In this document: piece by piece, positions 1 to 6,083 of the stretch
Numbering within the stretch: position 1 is the first letter of the stretch
Layout of the letters: each line of letters begins with the position of its first letter
Origin: CAYNMC01 sp964398365
GTDB lineage: Bacteria > Patescibacteriota > Microgenomatia > UBA1400 > CAYNMC01
Assembly (NCBI GenBank): GCA_964398365.1
Contig: CAYNMC010000035.1
Span: 1-10,279, forward strand
Length of the DNA stretch: 10,279 bases
Direction of reading: 5' to 3'
Notes under the pieces: generated by a model
What the model saw: only the letters and a program-made list of their open reading frames with translations
Database searches by the model: none
Told to the model about the DNA's origin: nothing
Program-made: the position numbers and the translations under genes

Positions 1-259
1 TGTCACCACCGGAGGTCAACCACTGCAGACCGCCCCAAACAAGAAAGATAAAAGTCAAAAGCCCGGCAACGACAATGGCTGCGGTAATGCCTGAACCAAT
101 GAGTTTGCCTAAATTGGTAACGGCGGCTGAAGGCGTGGGAACGTTGATAGTGATATTCTGTTGCGCGCGTGAGGTGGCTGCCAGTTTAAAAAGAAAAAAT
201 AAAAAACAAGAGCTTAAAGAGATTAAATTAAAGATTAAAGAAGAGAAATGCTTCCTCAT
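1..259 (-). CDS. T4SS pilin-like (VirB2/TrbC-type) membrane protein, C-terminus beyond window
   Basis: Partial gene read on the minus strand from an ATG at 259-257; 86 codons are visible before the window edge. Residues 1-32 look like a signal peptide: basic start (MRKH), a long hydrophobic run, then ATSRAQQ as a plausible cleavage zone. After a short polar stretch, a first transmembrane helix runs at about residues 57-80 and ends in the family motif GGLQWLTSGGD at 76-86, where the window stops. The same motif occurs in the next genes on this strand, so this is a sixth member of the local family. By analogy with VirB2-like pilins, the second helix should follow. A TTGACA-like box lies 30-35 bp upstream (289-294), but no convincing -10 accompanies it. 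Function as a pilus or secretion-channel subunit is inferred from family resemblance and cannot be proved from this fragment. Confidence 0.75.
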   Translation of the reverse strand, partial: MRKHFSSLIFNLISLSSCFLFFLFKLAATSRAQQNITINVPTPSAAVTNLGKLIGSGITAAIVVAGLLTFIFLVWGGLQWLTSGGD

Positions 260-297
260 AATTTAATCTTGAACAAACTTGAAAATTTTGTCAAGAG

Positions 298-768
298 TTA
301 ATTTTGAAAAATAAGGTTTAAACCAAAAAACTCGAGGAGGAGCCGCCAGAGTGCCCAAGTCACCAAGACCAGCACCAGACCCACAAGGGCGTGAGTGATT
401 TTGTCACGGGCGGCTTCATATTTGGCTTTGTCGCCGCCGGAGGTCAACCAAGAGAGACCACCCCAGAGAAAAAACCCCAGGCAGGCAAGCGCGGCCACGG
501 CGATGGCCACTTCAAGGCCGCGGCTTAAAAAAATGCCGATGTTGGTTTGGAAGAAGTTTTGGTTTTTTAAGGCAGTGTCAACATCAGTCGTTATTGCTGC
601 TGCTACTTTCTCTTTTACAGCCACTCCGGTATCAGACCACTGGGCGGAAACGGGAGTAATCTTAAATGCAAAACTCAAAGTACAAAGTGCAAACCCAAAC
701 ACAAAACTAAAAGCTTTCAGTTTTAAGTTAGGTTTTGATTTTTGATTTTTGAGTTTTGATTTTTTCAT
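298..768 (-). CDS. T4SS pilin-like membrane protein with signal peptide
   Basis: 156 residues. The lysine-rich start is followed by a hydrophobic segment and a signal-peptidase-type site (TPVSAQ, about residues 38-43). The mature part holds helix 1 (about 86-106), the motif GGLSWLTSGGDKAK (103-116), and helix 2 (about 126-148). This is the two-helix hairpin of VirB2/TrbC-like pilins, with a short basic loop between helices. I chose the ATG at 768: it overlaps the stop of the preceding gene as ATGA, and a GGAG lies about 11 nt upstream. A GTG four codons earlier would overlap that GGAG. The first 15 residues (KSKLKNQKSK) come from a low-complexity stretch seen elsewhere in the window. The gene ends about 40 bp before the next pilin gene. 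The role as an envelope-spanning pilus or channel subunit is inferred. Confidence 0.83.
   Translation of the reverse strand: MKKSKLKNQKSKPNLKLKAFSFVFGFALCTLSFAFKITPVSAQWSDTGVAVKEKVAAAITTDVDTALKNQNFFQTNIGIFLSRGLEVAIAVAALACLGFFLWGGLSWLTSGGDKAKYEAARDKITHALVGLVLVLVTWALWRLLLEFFGLNLIFQN
733..766 (-). repeat. low-complexity TTTTGA-type tract in a gene 5' end
   Basis: A run of TTTTGAT/TTTTTGA units (minus strand: TCAAAAATC units) encodes the first residues of the pilin-like protein, KSKLKNQKSK. Near-identical sequence occurs at 1624-1654, also at the 5' end of a pilin-like gene. Related AAAGATCAAAGAGC-type tracts lie inside ispF. It reads like a dispersed simple-sequence element tolerated at protein termini and loops. 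Confidence 0.5.
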
Positions 769-1103
769 GGTGTCGGCCACTCCAGCTTCAATAAACTGAA
801 GCCAAAAATGCCTAATTTATCAATCAGATATACGATGGCCACCGAAGCGGCGAGTAAAGCCATACCGGTAAAGGCGTGGGTCATCTTGGCTTTGGCTGAA
901 GTGAGACGCTCTTTTTCGCCCTGTGAGGTCAGCCATTCCAGAGCGCCGAGAAGCAAATAAAGGATGGTGAAGATGGCGCCGACCAAAACCAAGGCTTTCC
1001 AGAGAGTGACGATAATGGAGGCTAAAGGATCGTCGAATTTTTTGAGATTGCCCCACTTTTCGTTAATTACAGGATTCGTGATTTGGGCTAAAAGACGCGC
1101 CAT
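765..1103 (-). CDS. T4SS pilin-like membrane protein, no signal peptide
   Basis: 112 residues, starting at an ATG (1103-1101) with no clear Shine-Dalgarno upstream. The N-terminus (about 1-30) is polar and lacks a signal peptide, unlike both neighbours. Helix 1 lies at about 33-55, the connecting motif GALEWLTSQGEKER at 53-66, and helix 2 at about 77-95, followed by an amphipathic tail ending LEWPTP. GG of the motif is replaced by QG, but the spacing, the basic loop and the A-K-x-x-x-T-H-A pattern into helix 2 match the other copies. Its stop overlaps the next gene's ATG as ATGA, so the two are probably translationally coupled. A stable stem-loop fills the gap between this gene and the one before it. 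The assignment to the VirB2/TrbC-like pilin group is by motif and topology; no specific role can be assigned. Confidence 0.82.
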   Translation of the reverse strand: MARLLAQITNPVINEKWGNLKKFDDPLASIIVTLWKALVLVGAIFTILYLLLGALEWLTSQGEKERLTSAKAKMTHAFTGMALLAASVAIVYLIDKLGIFGFSLLKLEWPTP

Positions 1104-1113
1104 CGTTATTTTG

Positions 1114-1166
1114 TTTAAAGATCAACCTTGAGACCTTGGCTTGAGGCAAGGGTGATCCTTTTTAAA
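1114..1166 (-). promoter_or_regulatory. intergenic stem-loop between two pilin-like genes
   Basis: On the plus strand TTTAAAGATCAACCTTG (1114-1130) pairs with CAAGGGTGATCCTTTTTAAA (1147-1166), with one mismatch and small bulges, around a 16-nt loop. In the minus-strand transcript it starts right after the stop at 1167 and ends about 10 nt before the ATG at 1103. No T-run follows on that strand, so a terminator is unlikely. A processing or stability element, or a translation control element, fits better. Function is inferred. Confidence 0.5.
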
Positions 1167-1646
1167 TCACGGTTTTAATTTGAGCAAACTTTTGGCTGGG
1201 TTAAGAATCTCCAAGCCCAAAATTTGGCCTAAGATATAAAAAACTGCATAGCTGGCGACGACAATAATCAGGCCGATTAAAGCGTTGGTGAGCTGTTCTT
1301 GTGCCCTTTTGAGCTGTTCTGGCTTGCCGCCGGCGGTGAGCCACGAAAGCGCCCCGAGGACGAAAAAAATAATAAACATCAAGCCGCCCAAAATGGTAAA
1401 AAAACCCAACACCATCGACATTACCTTCTCTAGAACCTTGCCGACACCTTCCTCGTTTAAAACCGGGATAAAGCCGCTGCCGGACTCACCAATATTAATA
1501 GGATTAAGCTCAATCGCAGCAACCGAGGAAGAGGGAGAAGATTGAGCGAAAACAAAGGAAGGGGAAAAAATTAAAAAAATAAAACTTAAAACGGTAAATG
1601 ATAAAGCCAAATTTTTAATGATAATTTTGATTTTTGATTTTTGCAT
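1167..1646 (-). CDS. T4SS pilin-like membrane protein with signal peptide
   Basis: 159 residues. A basic start (MQKSKIKIIIKN), a hydrophobic core and SFVFAQSS (about 30-37) make a clear signal peptide cleaved after about residue 34. The exported part begins with a serine-rich stretch and a region of about 40 residues without obvious structure. It then has helix 1 (about 78-101), the motif GALSWLTAGGKPEQLKRAQE (98-117) and helix 2 (about 120-144), with a lysine-rich tail. The loop mixes features of the two local subtypes: WLT-GG as in the signal-peptide copies, and PEQLK-AQ as in the LTAAGNPE copies. It starts 8 nt after the previous gene's stop, so it is in the same transcript; the ribosome site is weak. 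Likely a membrane-inserted pilin or channel subunit of a T4SS-like machine; this is inferred. Confidence 0.83.
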   Translation of the reverse strand: MQKSKIKIIIKNLALSFTVLSFIFLIFSPSFVFAQSSPSSSVAAIELNPINIGESGSGFIPVLNEEGVGKVLEKVMSMVLGFFTILGGLMFIIFFVLGALSWLTAGGKPEQLKRAQEQLTNALIGLIIVVASYAVFYILGQILGLEILNPAKSLLKLKP

Positions 1647-1654
1647 CTTGATTT
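1624..1654 (-). repeat. low-complexity TTTTGATTTTT tract at a gene junction
   Basis: Second copy of the T-rich/TGA-interrupted simple sequence. It spans the 5' end of the pilin-like gene starting at 1646 and the 8-nt junction with the gene before it, and contributes KSKIKIIIK to the protein. Compare the tract at 733-766. Confidence 0.45.
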
Positions 1655-2005
1655 TTAGTTTATTCCCGGTCCGTAAATTTTTGGATGGAGAATAATACTA
1701 GGATCGCCAAATAATAAAAATGAGATCAGGGCGGTTAAAGCATAAGCCAGGACGATAATCACCAAGCCAACGAGGGACATATAAATTTGTTTCCAGGCAT
1801 TTTCAATAATTTTCTGATCGCCAGCCGCCGAAATAAAAGCCAAGCCTGCCAAAACAAAATTAAGCAAAGCCCAAATGCCGGCGACAATCGTTAAAAGTTT
1901 AAGCATATTTGAAATGAAAGCAGTAATGCCGCTTTTAAAATCACCGTAGCTGCCTGTCATAAATGGTGGTGGACTGACAGTGCCGATAATTTGTGGTATG
2001 AACAT
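1655..2005 (-). CDS. T4SS pilin-like membrane protein, divergent loop (FISAAGD)
   Basis: 116 residues from an ATG at 2005 with a good Shine-Dalgarno (AGGA, 6 nt spacing). No classical signal peptide: the N-terminus MFIPQIIGTVSPPPF is proline-rich and mildly hydrophobic. Helix 1 lies at about 34-56, the loop motif GLAFISAAGDQKIIENA at 54-70, and helix 2 at about 76-98. The C-terminal tail of about 18 residues is longer than in its neighbours (DPSIILHPKIYGPGIN). This is the most divergent member, with FISAAGD in place of WLTSGGD or LTAAGNPE, but topology, spacing and position keep it in the family. It is 21 nt from the preceding gene and 8 nt from the next, so it is co-transcribed with them. 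Specific function unknown; a pilin or channel-like subunit is inferred. Confidence 0.8.
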   Translation of the reverse strand: MFIPQIIGTVSPPPFMTGSYGDFKSGITAFISNMLKLLTIVAGIWALLNFVLAGLAFISAAGDQKIIENAWKQIYMSLVGLVIIVLAYALTALISFLLFGDPSIILHPKIYGPGIN

Positions 2006-2026
2006 CTTTTCCTAAAATTAAGATAC

Positions 2027-2359
2027 TTAAAATCCCGGATTAAAGATCTTAATACCGGTTAAAACTTCAATTACCTGAATAAGCCAATAGGATCCAAAGA
2101 TAATTAAAAACCCAAGCAAAGCAGTCGTCAAGGTTTTTTGGCCTTCTTTGAGTTTTTCCGGATTGCCGGCGGCGGTGAGGATGCCAAAACCGCCTAAAAA
2201 GATATAAAAAAACAAAATCAGCCCGGCAAGAATATAGGCGTTGGGAAGAAGGGCAGAAAGAAAACTTCCAATTGAAGCATAAGCCGGTCTTTGACCAATG
2301 CCTATATTGCCAAATTTGAACTCCTCACCAATGTTGATAGCCAAAAAAGCGAAATTCAT
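2027..2359 (-). CDS. T4SS pilin-like membrane protein, first gene of the minus-strand run
   Basis: 110 residues, ATG at 2359 with an AAGG ribosome site about 8 nt upstream. The N-terminus (1-37) is not a typical signal peptide. Helix 1 is at about 38-61, the loop is GFGILTAAGNPEKLKEGQKT (58-77), and helix 2 at about 78-99 ends YWLIQVIEVLTGIKIF. The closest match in the window is the gene at 9735-10052, with the same AGLILF, GF-LTAAGNPE, WLIQ and terminal KIF pattern, followed by the partial gene at the right edge. It lies directly behind the best promoter-like sequence in the window and heads a run of at least six genes in the same direction. It belongs to the VirB2/TrbC-like (T4SS pilin) class by topology and loop motif. 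That it forms a filament is not shown. Confidence 0.83.
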   Translation of the reverse strand: MNFAFLAINIGEEFKFGNIGIGQRPAYASIGSFLSALLPNAYILAGLILFFYIFLGGFGILTAAGNPEKLKEGQKTLTTALLGFLIIFGSYWLIQVIEVLTGIKIFNPGF

Positions 2360-2380
2360 AAACTTGACCTTTTATTTTTT

Positions 2381-2409
2381 ACTATAACAAAGTGGTAAAA
2401 TAAAGACAA
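2381..2409 (-). promoter_or_regulatory. promoter for the minus-strand pilin-like run
   Basis: Read on the minus strand: TTGTCT (2409-2404; 4 of 6 to TTGACA), exactly 17 bp, then TATAGT (2386-2381; 5 of 6 to TATAAT). It lies about 22 bp upstream of the ATG at 2359. The -35 hexamer ends one base before the start codon of the divergent sigma gene, so the two transcription units share this space. Hexamer quality and spacing are as seen; activity is inferred. Confidence 0.55.
2396..2401 (+). promoter_or_regulatory. possible -10 box for the sigma factor gene
   Basis: TAAAAT (5 of 6 to TATAAT) ends 8 nt before the ATG at 2410. No good -35 sits 16-18 bp upstream, and no Shine-Dalgarno precedes the ATG. 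If used, transcription would start at or next to the start codon, giving a leaderless message. Weak evidence. Confidence 0.25.
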
Positions 2410-2988
2410 ATGCAAGATTCCGAATTAGTCCAGCGAATTTTAAAAGGCGAACAAGCTGCTGTTTCTCTTTTTTACCAGCGTTATCAAGCCAAACTTTTGG
2501 AGTTTATCCAACTCAAGACGCGGCCGGCGGTTGCCGAAGAAATTCTCCAAGACACTTTTATTTCCGCTTTGCAATCGTTGCCGCTTTTTAAAGCACAGTC
2601 AAGTTTGGAATCATGGTTATTTGGGATTGCCAAGCATGAAATTGCCGATTATTACCGGCGGCAAAAAATTAAAGAAATTGTTTTTTCCAAGGTGCCTTTT
2701 TTAGGCAAACTAATTTCCCAGGCTTTATCGCCAGAGGTTGCCTTAGAGGAGGCAGAATTAAAAAGAAAGATTAAAAAAACCTTTGCTCGGCTCAGCGAAG
2801 GAAAACGTCGGCTTTTGCGACTAAGATATGTTGAAGGTTGGTCGGTGACCAAGATCGCAGCCAAATTAAAAATTAGTTATAAATCCTGCGAATCACGTCT
2901 TGCGCGTGCCCGGTTGGCCTTCCGTGAAGAATTTGTCGGTCAAGCTCAAAAAAATTACCAAAGTTGGTTTACTGCTGATTCTGCGTGA
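2410..2988 (+). CDS. RNA polymerase sigma factor, sigma-70 family, ECF-like
   Basis: 192 residues in the two-domain layout of ECF sigma factors. Region 2 (about 5-88) includes LFYQRY, the core-binding stretch VAEEILQDTFISAL (41-54), and the region 2.4-like ESWLFGIAKHEIADYYRRQK. The linker (89-118) is unusually hydrophobic (VFSKVPFLGKLISQAL). Region 4 (about 119-175) has LSEGKRRLLRLRYVEGWS and a helix-turn-helix SVTKIAAKLKISYKSCESRL (145-164) for -35 recognition. No region 1.1 or 3 is present. It is divergent from the pilin-like run across a roughly 50-bp shared region and precedes the isoprenoid genes, so either set may be its target. No zinc-type anti-sigma gene follows; instead a membrane-protein frame overlaps the 3' end. 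The last ~11 residues after an A7 tract (2948-2954) may not be native (see findings). Confidence 0.9.
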   Translation: MQDSELVQRILKGEQAAVSLFYQRYQAKLLEFIQLKTRPAVAEEILQDTFISALQSLPLFKAQSSLESWLFGIAKHEIADYYRRQKIKEIVFSKVPFLGKLISQALSPEVALEEAELKRKIKKTFARLSEGKRRLLRLRYVEGWSVTKIAAKLKISYKSCESRLARARLAFREEFVGQAQKNYQSWFTADSA

Positions 2989-3340
2989 GAGCTACCTTTT
3001 TGGTCGCAACTGTCTAGGCTTAGTTTGCCATCCTTTCAAAACCTTAAATCTCATCTTTCAGGAAAAAGATATTTCTCAGGGAGTTTTGATTTGCGGCCTA
3101 CCTTTTTATCTTTTTCTTTCAGGTTTTATTTTAATCAAAAGCCTGCGTTTTTTAATCGGCGCCCCGCGTCAGCCATGGGGACCGGTAGCAAAATTTTTAG
3201 GCATTAGCTTAATTTTAATCACCTTGTTTTTAACTGCCTATCTTCTTTTCTGGTTTTGGCAGGCGTTAAACCAAAGAACAAAATTTAAACGTCAAGCTTT
3301 AAGGTTATGGAGACAAAATCGCACCTACCCAAAATCTTGA
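2933..3340 (+). CDS. two-helix membrane protein overlapping the sigma gene; start uncertain
   Basis: Unrecognised protein. The open frame begins before 2900 and contains no ATG; possible starts are TTG 2900, GTG 2906, GTG 2924 and TTG 2933, none with a convincing ribosome site. I list the shortest version (135 residues, 56-nt overlap with the sigma gene). It has a lysine-rich start, then an amphipathic segment with HPFKTLNLIFQEKD. Two transmembrane helices follow, around ISQGVLICGLPFYLFLSGFI and around LGISLILITLFLTAYLLFWF, and a very basic tail (RTKFKRQALRLWRQNR). A membrane partner encoded right behind an ECF sigma factor suggests an anti-sigma-like or membrane-tethering role, but no known anti-sigma domain is visible. 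Removing one A from the A7 tract at 2948-2954 would instead fuse it to the sigma factor as one protein of about 309 residues. Function unknown. Confidence 0.6.
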   Translation: MSVKLKKITKVGLLLILRESYLFGRNCLGLVCHPFKTLNLIFQEKDISQGVLICGLPFYLFLSGFILIKSLRFLIGAPRQPWGPVAKFLGISLILITLFLTAYLLFWFWQALNQRTKFKRQALRLWRQNRTYPKS

Positions 3341-3370
3341 CAAACATGAACTTGAAAAAATGAGGAGTTT

Positions 3371-4261
3371 ATGGCTATTGAAGTGATTGTGGCTCATCCC
3401 CACGGTTTTTGTGGGGATAAGAATTATGGAGTGATGGGGGCAATTAACTTGGCTCTTAAAACCAAAAAAGAGAACCCCAAAACTTATATTTTAGGAAAAA
3501 TTGTCCACAACGATTGGGTGGTTAAGGCTTTAGCCGCTAAAGATATCCCTACTGTTCAGCGTTTAACAGAGGTGCCTCAAGGAGCGACGGTGGTTATAAG
3601 GGCTCACGGTGAACCACCAGAGACTTATCAAAAATTAAAAGAAAGGGGTTTAAATTATAAAGACGGGACTTGTCCGATGGTAAAAGCAGCCCAAAGAGTA
3701 GTGAGGGAATTGACTAAAAAGGGCAAAACGGTGGTTTATGTGGCTAGCAAAAAAGATCACGAAGAAGCCATTGGCGTGGTCGGTCAAGCAGCCAGCCCAA
3801 AACTGGTTATTTTAACCACTTTAAAAGAACTGGAGAACTTGAAAATTACCGACCCACAAAATACCACGGTTGTTACTCAAACCACTCTTTCAATTTTTGA
3901 GACAGCCGAAAAGTTAGAACGTTTAAAAAAAAGGTATCCAGGTTTGCGTTTAGCACCTCACGTTTGCCGGGCAACGACCGAGAGACAGGCAGCTGTTGCC
4001 GAGTTGGCAAAAAGGGTTGAGGTGATGGTGGTTGTTGGTTCTCCTGAAAGTTCCAATAGTCAACGTTTAGGAGAAGTGGCCAAGCGGTCAAGCGCAGGCA
4101 AAATAAAAGTCATCATGGTAGATACGGCTTCAGAATTAAAGCCGGAGGATTTTAAGGGAGTTAAAAAGGTTGGCGTCACCGCCGGCGCGAGTACACCGGA
4201 GGAATTACTGAAAGAAGTGATAGAAAAAATAAAAACTTTTAAAACCGAAGCCGAGAGTTAA
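3371..4261 (+). CDS. ispH: 4-hydroxy-3-methylbut-2-enyl diphosphate reductase
   Basis: Final MEP-pathway step: reductive dehydration of HMBPP to IPP and DMAPP with a cytosolic [4Fe-4S] enzyme. 296 residues, close to the usual ~310. The three cluster cysteines are C14 (HGFC), C101 (DGTCPMV) and C199 (HVCRAT). Substrate residues follow the family: H46 (VHND), H79 (RAHGE), the acid/base glutamate E132 with H130 (DHEEAIGVVG, where most members have GHPEVIG), T172 (QTTLS), S228/N229 in SSNS, and S274 in TAGASTP. A GAGGAG ribosome site lies just before the ATG. The gene follows the sigma/membrane-protein frame by 30 nt and precedes dxr by 36 nt, opening the isoprenoid run although it encodes the last step. 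A TTGACA at 3337 lacks a -10. Identification is secure. Confidence 0.97.
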   Translation: MAIEVIVAHPHGFCGDKNYGVMGAINLALKTKKENPKTYILGKIVHNDWVVKALAAKDIPTVQRLTEVPQGATVVIRAHGEPPETYQKLKERGLNYKDGTCPMVKAAQRVVRELTKKGKTVVYVASKKDHEEAIGVVGQAASPKLVILTTLKELENLKITDPQNTTVVTQTTLSIFETAEKLERLKKRYPGLRLAPHVCRATTERQAAVAELAKRVEVMVVVGSPESSNSQRLGEVAKRSSAGKIKVIMVDTASELKPEDFKGVKKVGVTAGASTPEELLKEVIEKIKTFKTEAES

Positions 4262-4297
4262 GGAATAACCAAACTTCTTGGCCAAAGAAATAAATTA

Positions 4298-5383
4298 ATG
4301 AAGAAAGTGGTTATTTTAGGTTCAACTGGCCAGATTGGCCAACAAGCCTTGGCTGTGATCAGCAGTTACCGGCGTGAATTTCGGGTGGTAGGTTTAGTTT
4401 GTAGGCACGGCGGTAAGGAATTTGAAAAACAACTAAAGGAATTTAAACCCTCGGTGGCGCTGGTTACCGAAAGAGATGGTGAGGCAGAAATGGTGGCACT
4501 GGTGAAAAGAAAAGATGTAGATTTGGTGGTGGTGGCGGTGGTGGGTATGGCTGGTCTCATGCCGACTTTGGCAGCGCTCAAAGCCGGCAAAAGCGTGGCT
4601 TTAGCAAGCAAGGAAGTTTTGGTGGTTGCCGGTGAATTGGTGCTTAAAGAAATCAAGTTCTCCCATCAACTTATTCCTCTTGACTCCGAGCCTTCGGCAA
4701 TTTTCCAAAGCTTGGCTGGCCAGCCTCCAAAGTTTATCAAAAAAATCATCTTGACGATGGGTAAGGGACCAATTGCCAAGATGACTCCGGAACAACTTTC
4801 AAAAGTAACCTTAAAGGATATTTTTAACCGCCCCTGTTGGTCGATGGGTTTAAAAATCAGCGTGGATTCAGCCACAGGAATTAATAAGGCTTTTGAAGTG
4901 ATTGAACTGGCACACTTGTTTAAGGTTAAGCCCGAACAAATTGAGATTGTGGTTCATCCGGAATATTTGTGCCACTCGCTGGTGGAGTTTGTTGACGGCA
5001 GTATTTTAACAGAACTGGGAGTACCAGACATGAAACGTTATTTGCAGTATGCGCTTTTCTATCCGGAGAGAAAGCTCACAAAAGTAAGTAATTTTGTGAA
5101 TTTGGTCGGTCAACAGTTGACTTTTGAAAAACCGCCTTATGAGAAGTTTCCCTGTTTAAGGCTTGGTTTTGAAGTCCTTCAAGCTGGCGGGACGATGCCG
5201 GCTGTTCTTCATGGTGCGGATCGGGCGGTTGTGGAAAAATTTATATCCGGCGAAATTCGCTTTACTGAGATTTATTCCCTGATTAAAGCAACCCTGAAAA
5301 AGCATCAAGTGATCAAAAAACCAAAATTATCTGATTTAATTGAAGCTGAAGACTGGGGGTATAAAGATGTTCAAAAGACCTAA
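4298..5383 (+). CDS. dxr: 1-deoxy-D-xylulose 5-phosphate reductoisomerase, divergent
   Basis: Rearranges and reduces DXP to MEP using NADPH and a divalent metal; first committed MEP step. 361 residues against about 390-400 in E. coli. The N-terminal Rossmann motif is GSTGQIG (8-14). LASKEVLVVAG (102-112) matches LANKE. Metal ligands D129 and E131 are kept in DSE, and E200 in the N196-K197-x-x-E200 set after VDSATG. W181 of the flexible loop and H220/H226 (VVHPEYLCHS) remain. Several usual residues differ: DSEH is DSEP (132), the ASGGPF loop is MGKGPI (154-159), the His before P-x-W is R178, and NAANE is HGADR (305-309). The family is certain and the metal site intact, but substrate-loop chemistry is altered. 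No strong ribosome site; the 3' end overlaps ispD by 17 nt. The alias is ispC. Confidence 0.93.
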   Translation: MKKVVILGSTGQIGQQALAVISSYRREFRVVGLVCRHGGKEFEKQLKEFKPSVALVTERDGEAEMVALVKRKDVDLVVVAVVGMAGLMPTLAALKAGKSVALASKEVLVVAGELVLKEIKFSHQLIPLDSEPSAIFQSLAGQPPKFIKKIILTMGKGPIAKMTPEQLSKVTLKDIFNRPCWSMGLKISVDSATGINKAFEVIELAHLFKVKPEQIEIVVHPEYLCHSLVEFVDGSILTELGVPDMKRYLQYALFYPERKLTKVSNFVNLVGQQLTFEKPPYEKFPCLRLGFEVLQAGGTMPAVLHGADRAVVEKFISGEIRFTEIYSLIKATLKKHQVIKKPKLSDLIEAEDWGYKDVQKT

Positions 5384-6083
5384 AATTTCTGCAGTGATTA
5401 CTTGTGCCGGCAATGGCTGTCGTTTTGGCCATAATAAACTTTTAATGCCCTTAGCTGGCAAACCGGTGTTTGTGCGGACGGTGGAACAGTTTGCCAAAGC
5501 CAAAAACATTGATGAAATTCTCGTGGCCATCAGAGAAGGTGAAAGAAAAATTTATGAAAGGTGGTTAAAAAAAGAGGGGTTGGTAGCCAGACTGGTGATT
5601 GGCGGAGCCGAACGCCATATTTCGGCCTATAATTGCGTCAAGGTAGCCTCAGGTGATTACATTGTTTGTCATGATGGCGCAAGACCATTGATTGAGACGC
5701 ATTTGATTGAAAAAATCGCGGCGGCAGTGCTTAAACATCAGGCAGTGATGTTGGCAGTAGAGACGCACACCAGTATTAAGAAAATTGGCAATGGTTTTAT
5801 TGACGAACACCTGGAAAGAAAAGAAACGTGGTTAGCCCAGACACCCCAGGCCTTTCGACGGGATCTGCTTAAGCTGGCTTTTGAAAAGGTTATTAAAAAG
5901 GGCGAGATGGTTTGTACTGATGATTCAGAACTGGTTGGCCGTTTGGGGATTAAGGTAAAAATGCTACCGGGAGATTTAAAGAACATTAAGATTACCGTGC
6001 CCTTAGATTTGATTTTAGTCAGGGCAATTTATAAAAATTGGCAGGGAGGAAAAAATAATGAGGGTGGGGATAGGACAAGATAG
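5367..6083 (+). CDS. ispD: 2-C-methyl-D-erythritol 4-phosphate cytidylyltransferase
   Basis: Transfers CMP from CTP to MEP, giving CDP-ME. 238 residues from the ATG at 5367, chosen over an in-frame TTG at 5340 because a GGGGG ribosome-like site lies 7 nt upstream and the fold starts right away. The nucleotide-binding start is VITCAGNGCRFGHNK (10-24); the family's usual P before K is N here, but R19 and K24 remain. HDGARPLI (102-109), THTSIKK (134-139), LAQTPQAF (157-164), TDDSELV (184-190) and GDLKNIKITVPLDL (202-215) are all in family order. The C-terminal ~12 residues (GGKNNEGGDRTR) overlap the ispF start in another frame and are probably just read-through of the ispF ribosome site. Overlaps with dxr (17 nt) and ispF (26 nt) point to coupled translation. 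Identification is firm. Confidence 0.95.
   Translation: MFKRPKISAVITCAGNGCRFGHNKLLMPLAGKPVFVRTVEQFAKAKNIDEILVAIREGERKIYERWLKKEGLVARLVIGGAERHISAYNCVKVASGDYIVCHDGARPLIETHLIEKIAAAVLKHQAVMLAVETHTSIKKIGNGFIDEHLERKETWLAQTPQAFRRDLLKLAFEKVIKKGEMVCTDDSELVGRLGIKVKMLPGDLKNIKITVPLDLILVRAIYKNWQGGKNNEGGDRTR

Noticed and set aside
289..294. TTGACA on the minus strand as a promoter for the partial pilin-like gene
   Set aside because: The best -10 candidates at the right spacing match only 3 of 6 positions, and the gene is 38 bp from the preceding one in the same direction.
395..745. Plus-strand open frame opposite the second pilin-like gene
   Set aside because: Exact antisense of a gene with signal peptide and family motifs; the predicted protein has no domain character. 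The same applies to the frames at 75-266 and 1285-1545.
298..780. Start of the second pilin-like gene at GTG 780
   Set aside because: The GTG overlaps the only ribosome-site-like GGAG; the ATG at 768 forms a standard ATGA coupling and leaves a normal signal peptide.
1114..1166. Stem-loop as an intrinsic terminator of the pilin-like run
   Set aside because: On the transcribed minus strand the stem is followed by A-rich sequence, not by a U-tract; the T-run lies on the other strand, where no gene reads into it.
3337..3342. Perfect TTGACA upstream of ispH as a promoter -35
   Set aside because: No -10-like hexamer at 16-18 bp downstream (the sequence there is the ispH ribosome site), and the gene follows its neighbour by only 30 nt.
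4366..4656. Minus-strand open frame inside dxr
   Set aside because: Antisense shadow with a serine/threonine-rich composition expected from the reverse of a Lys/Val/Ala-rich gene; dxr is secure on the other strand.
5340..5366. N-terminal extension of IspD from TTG 5340
   Set aside because: It adds residues read out of frame from the dxr end; the ATG at 5367 has a ribosome site and the family fold begins there.
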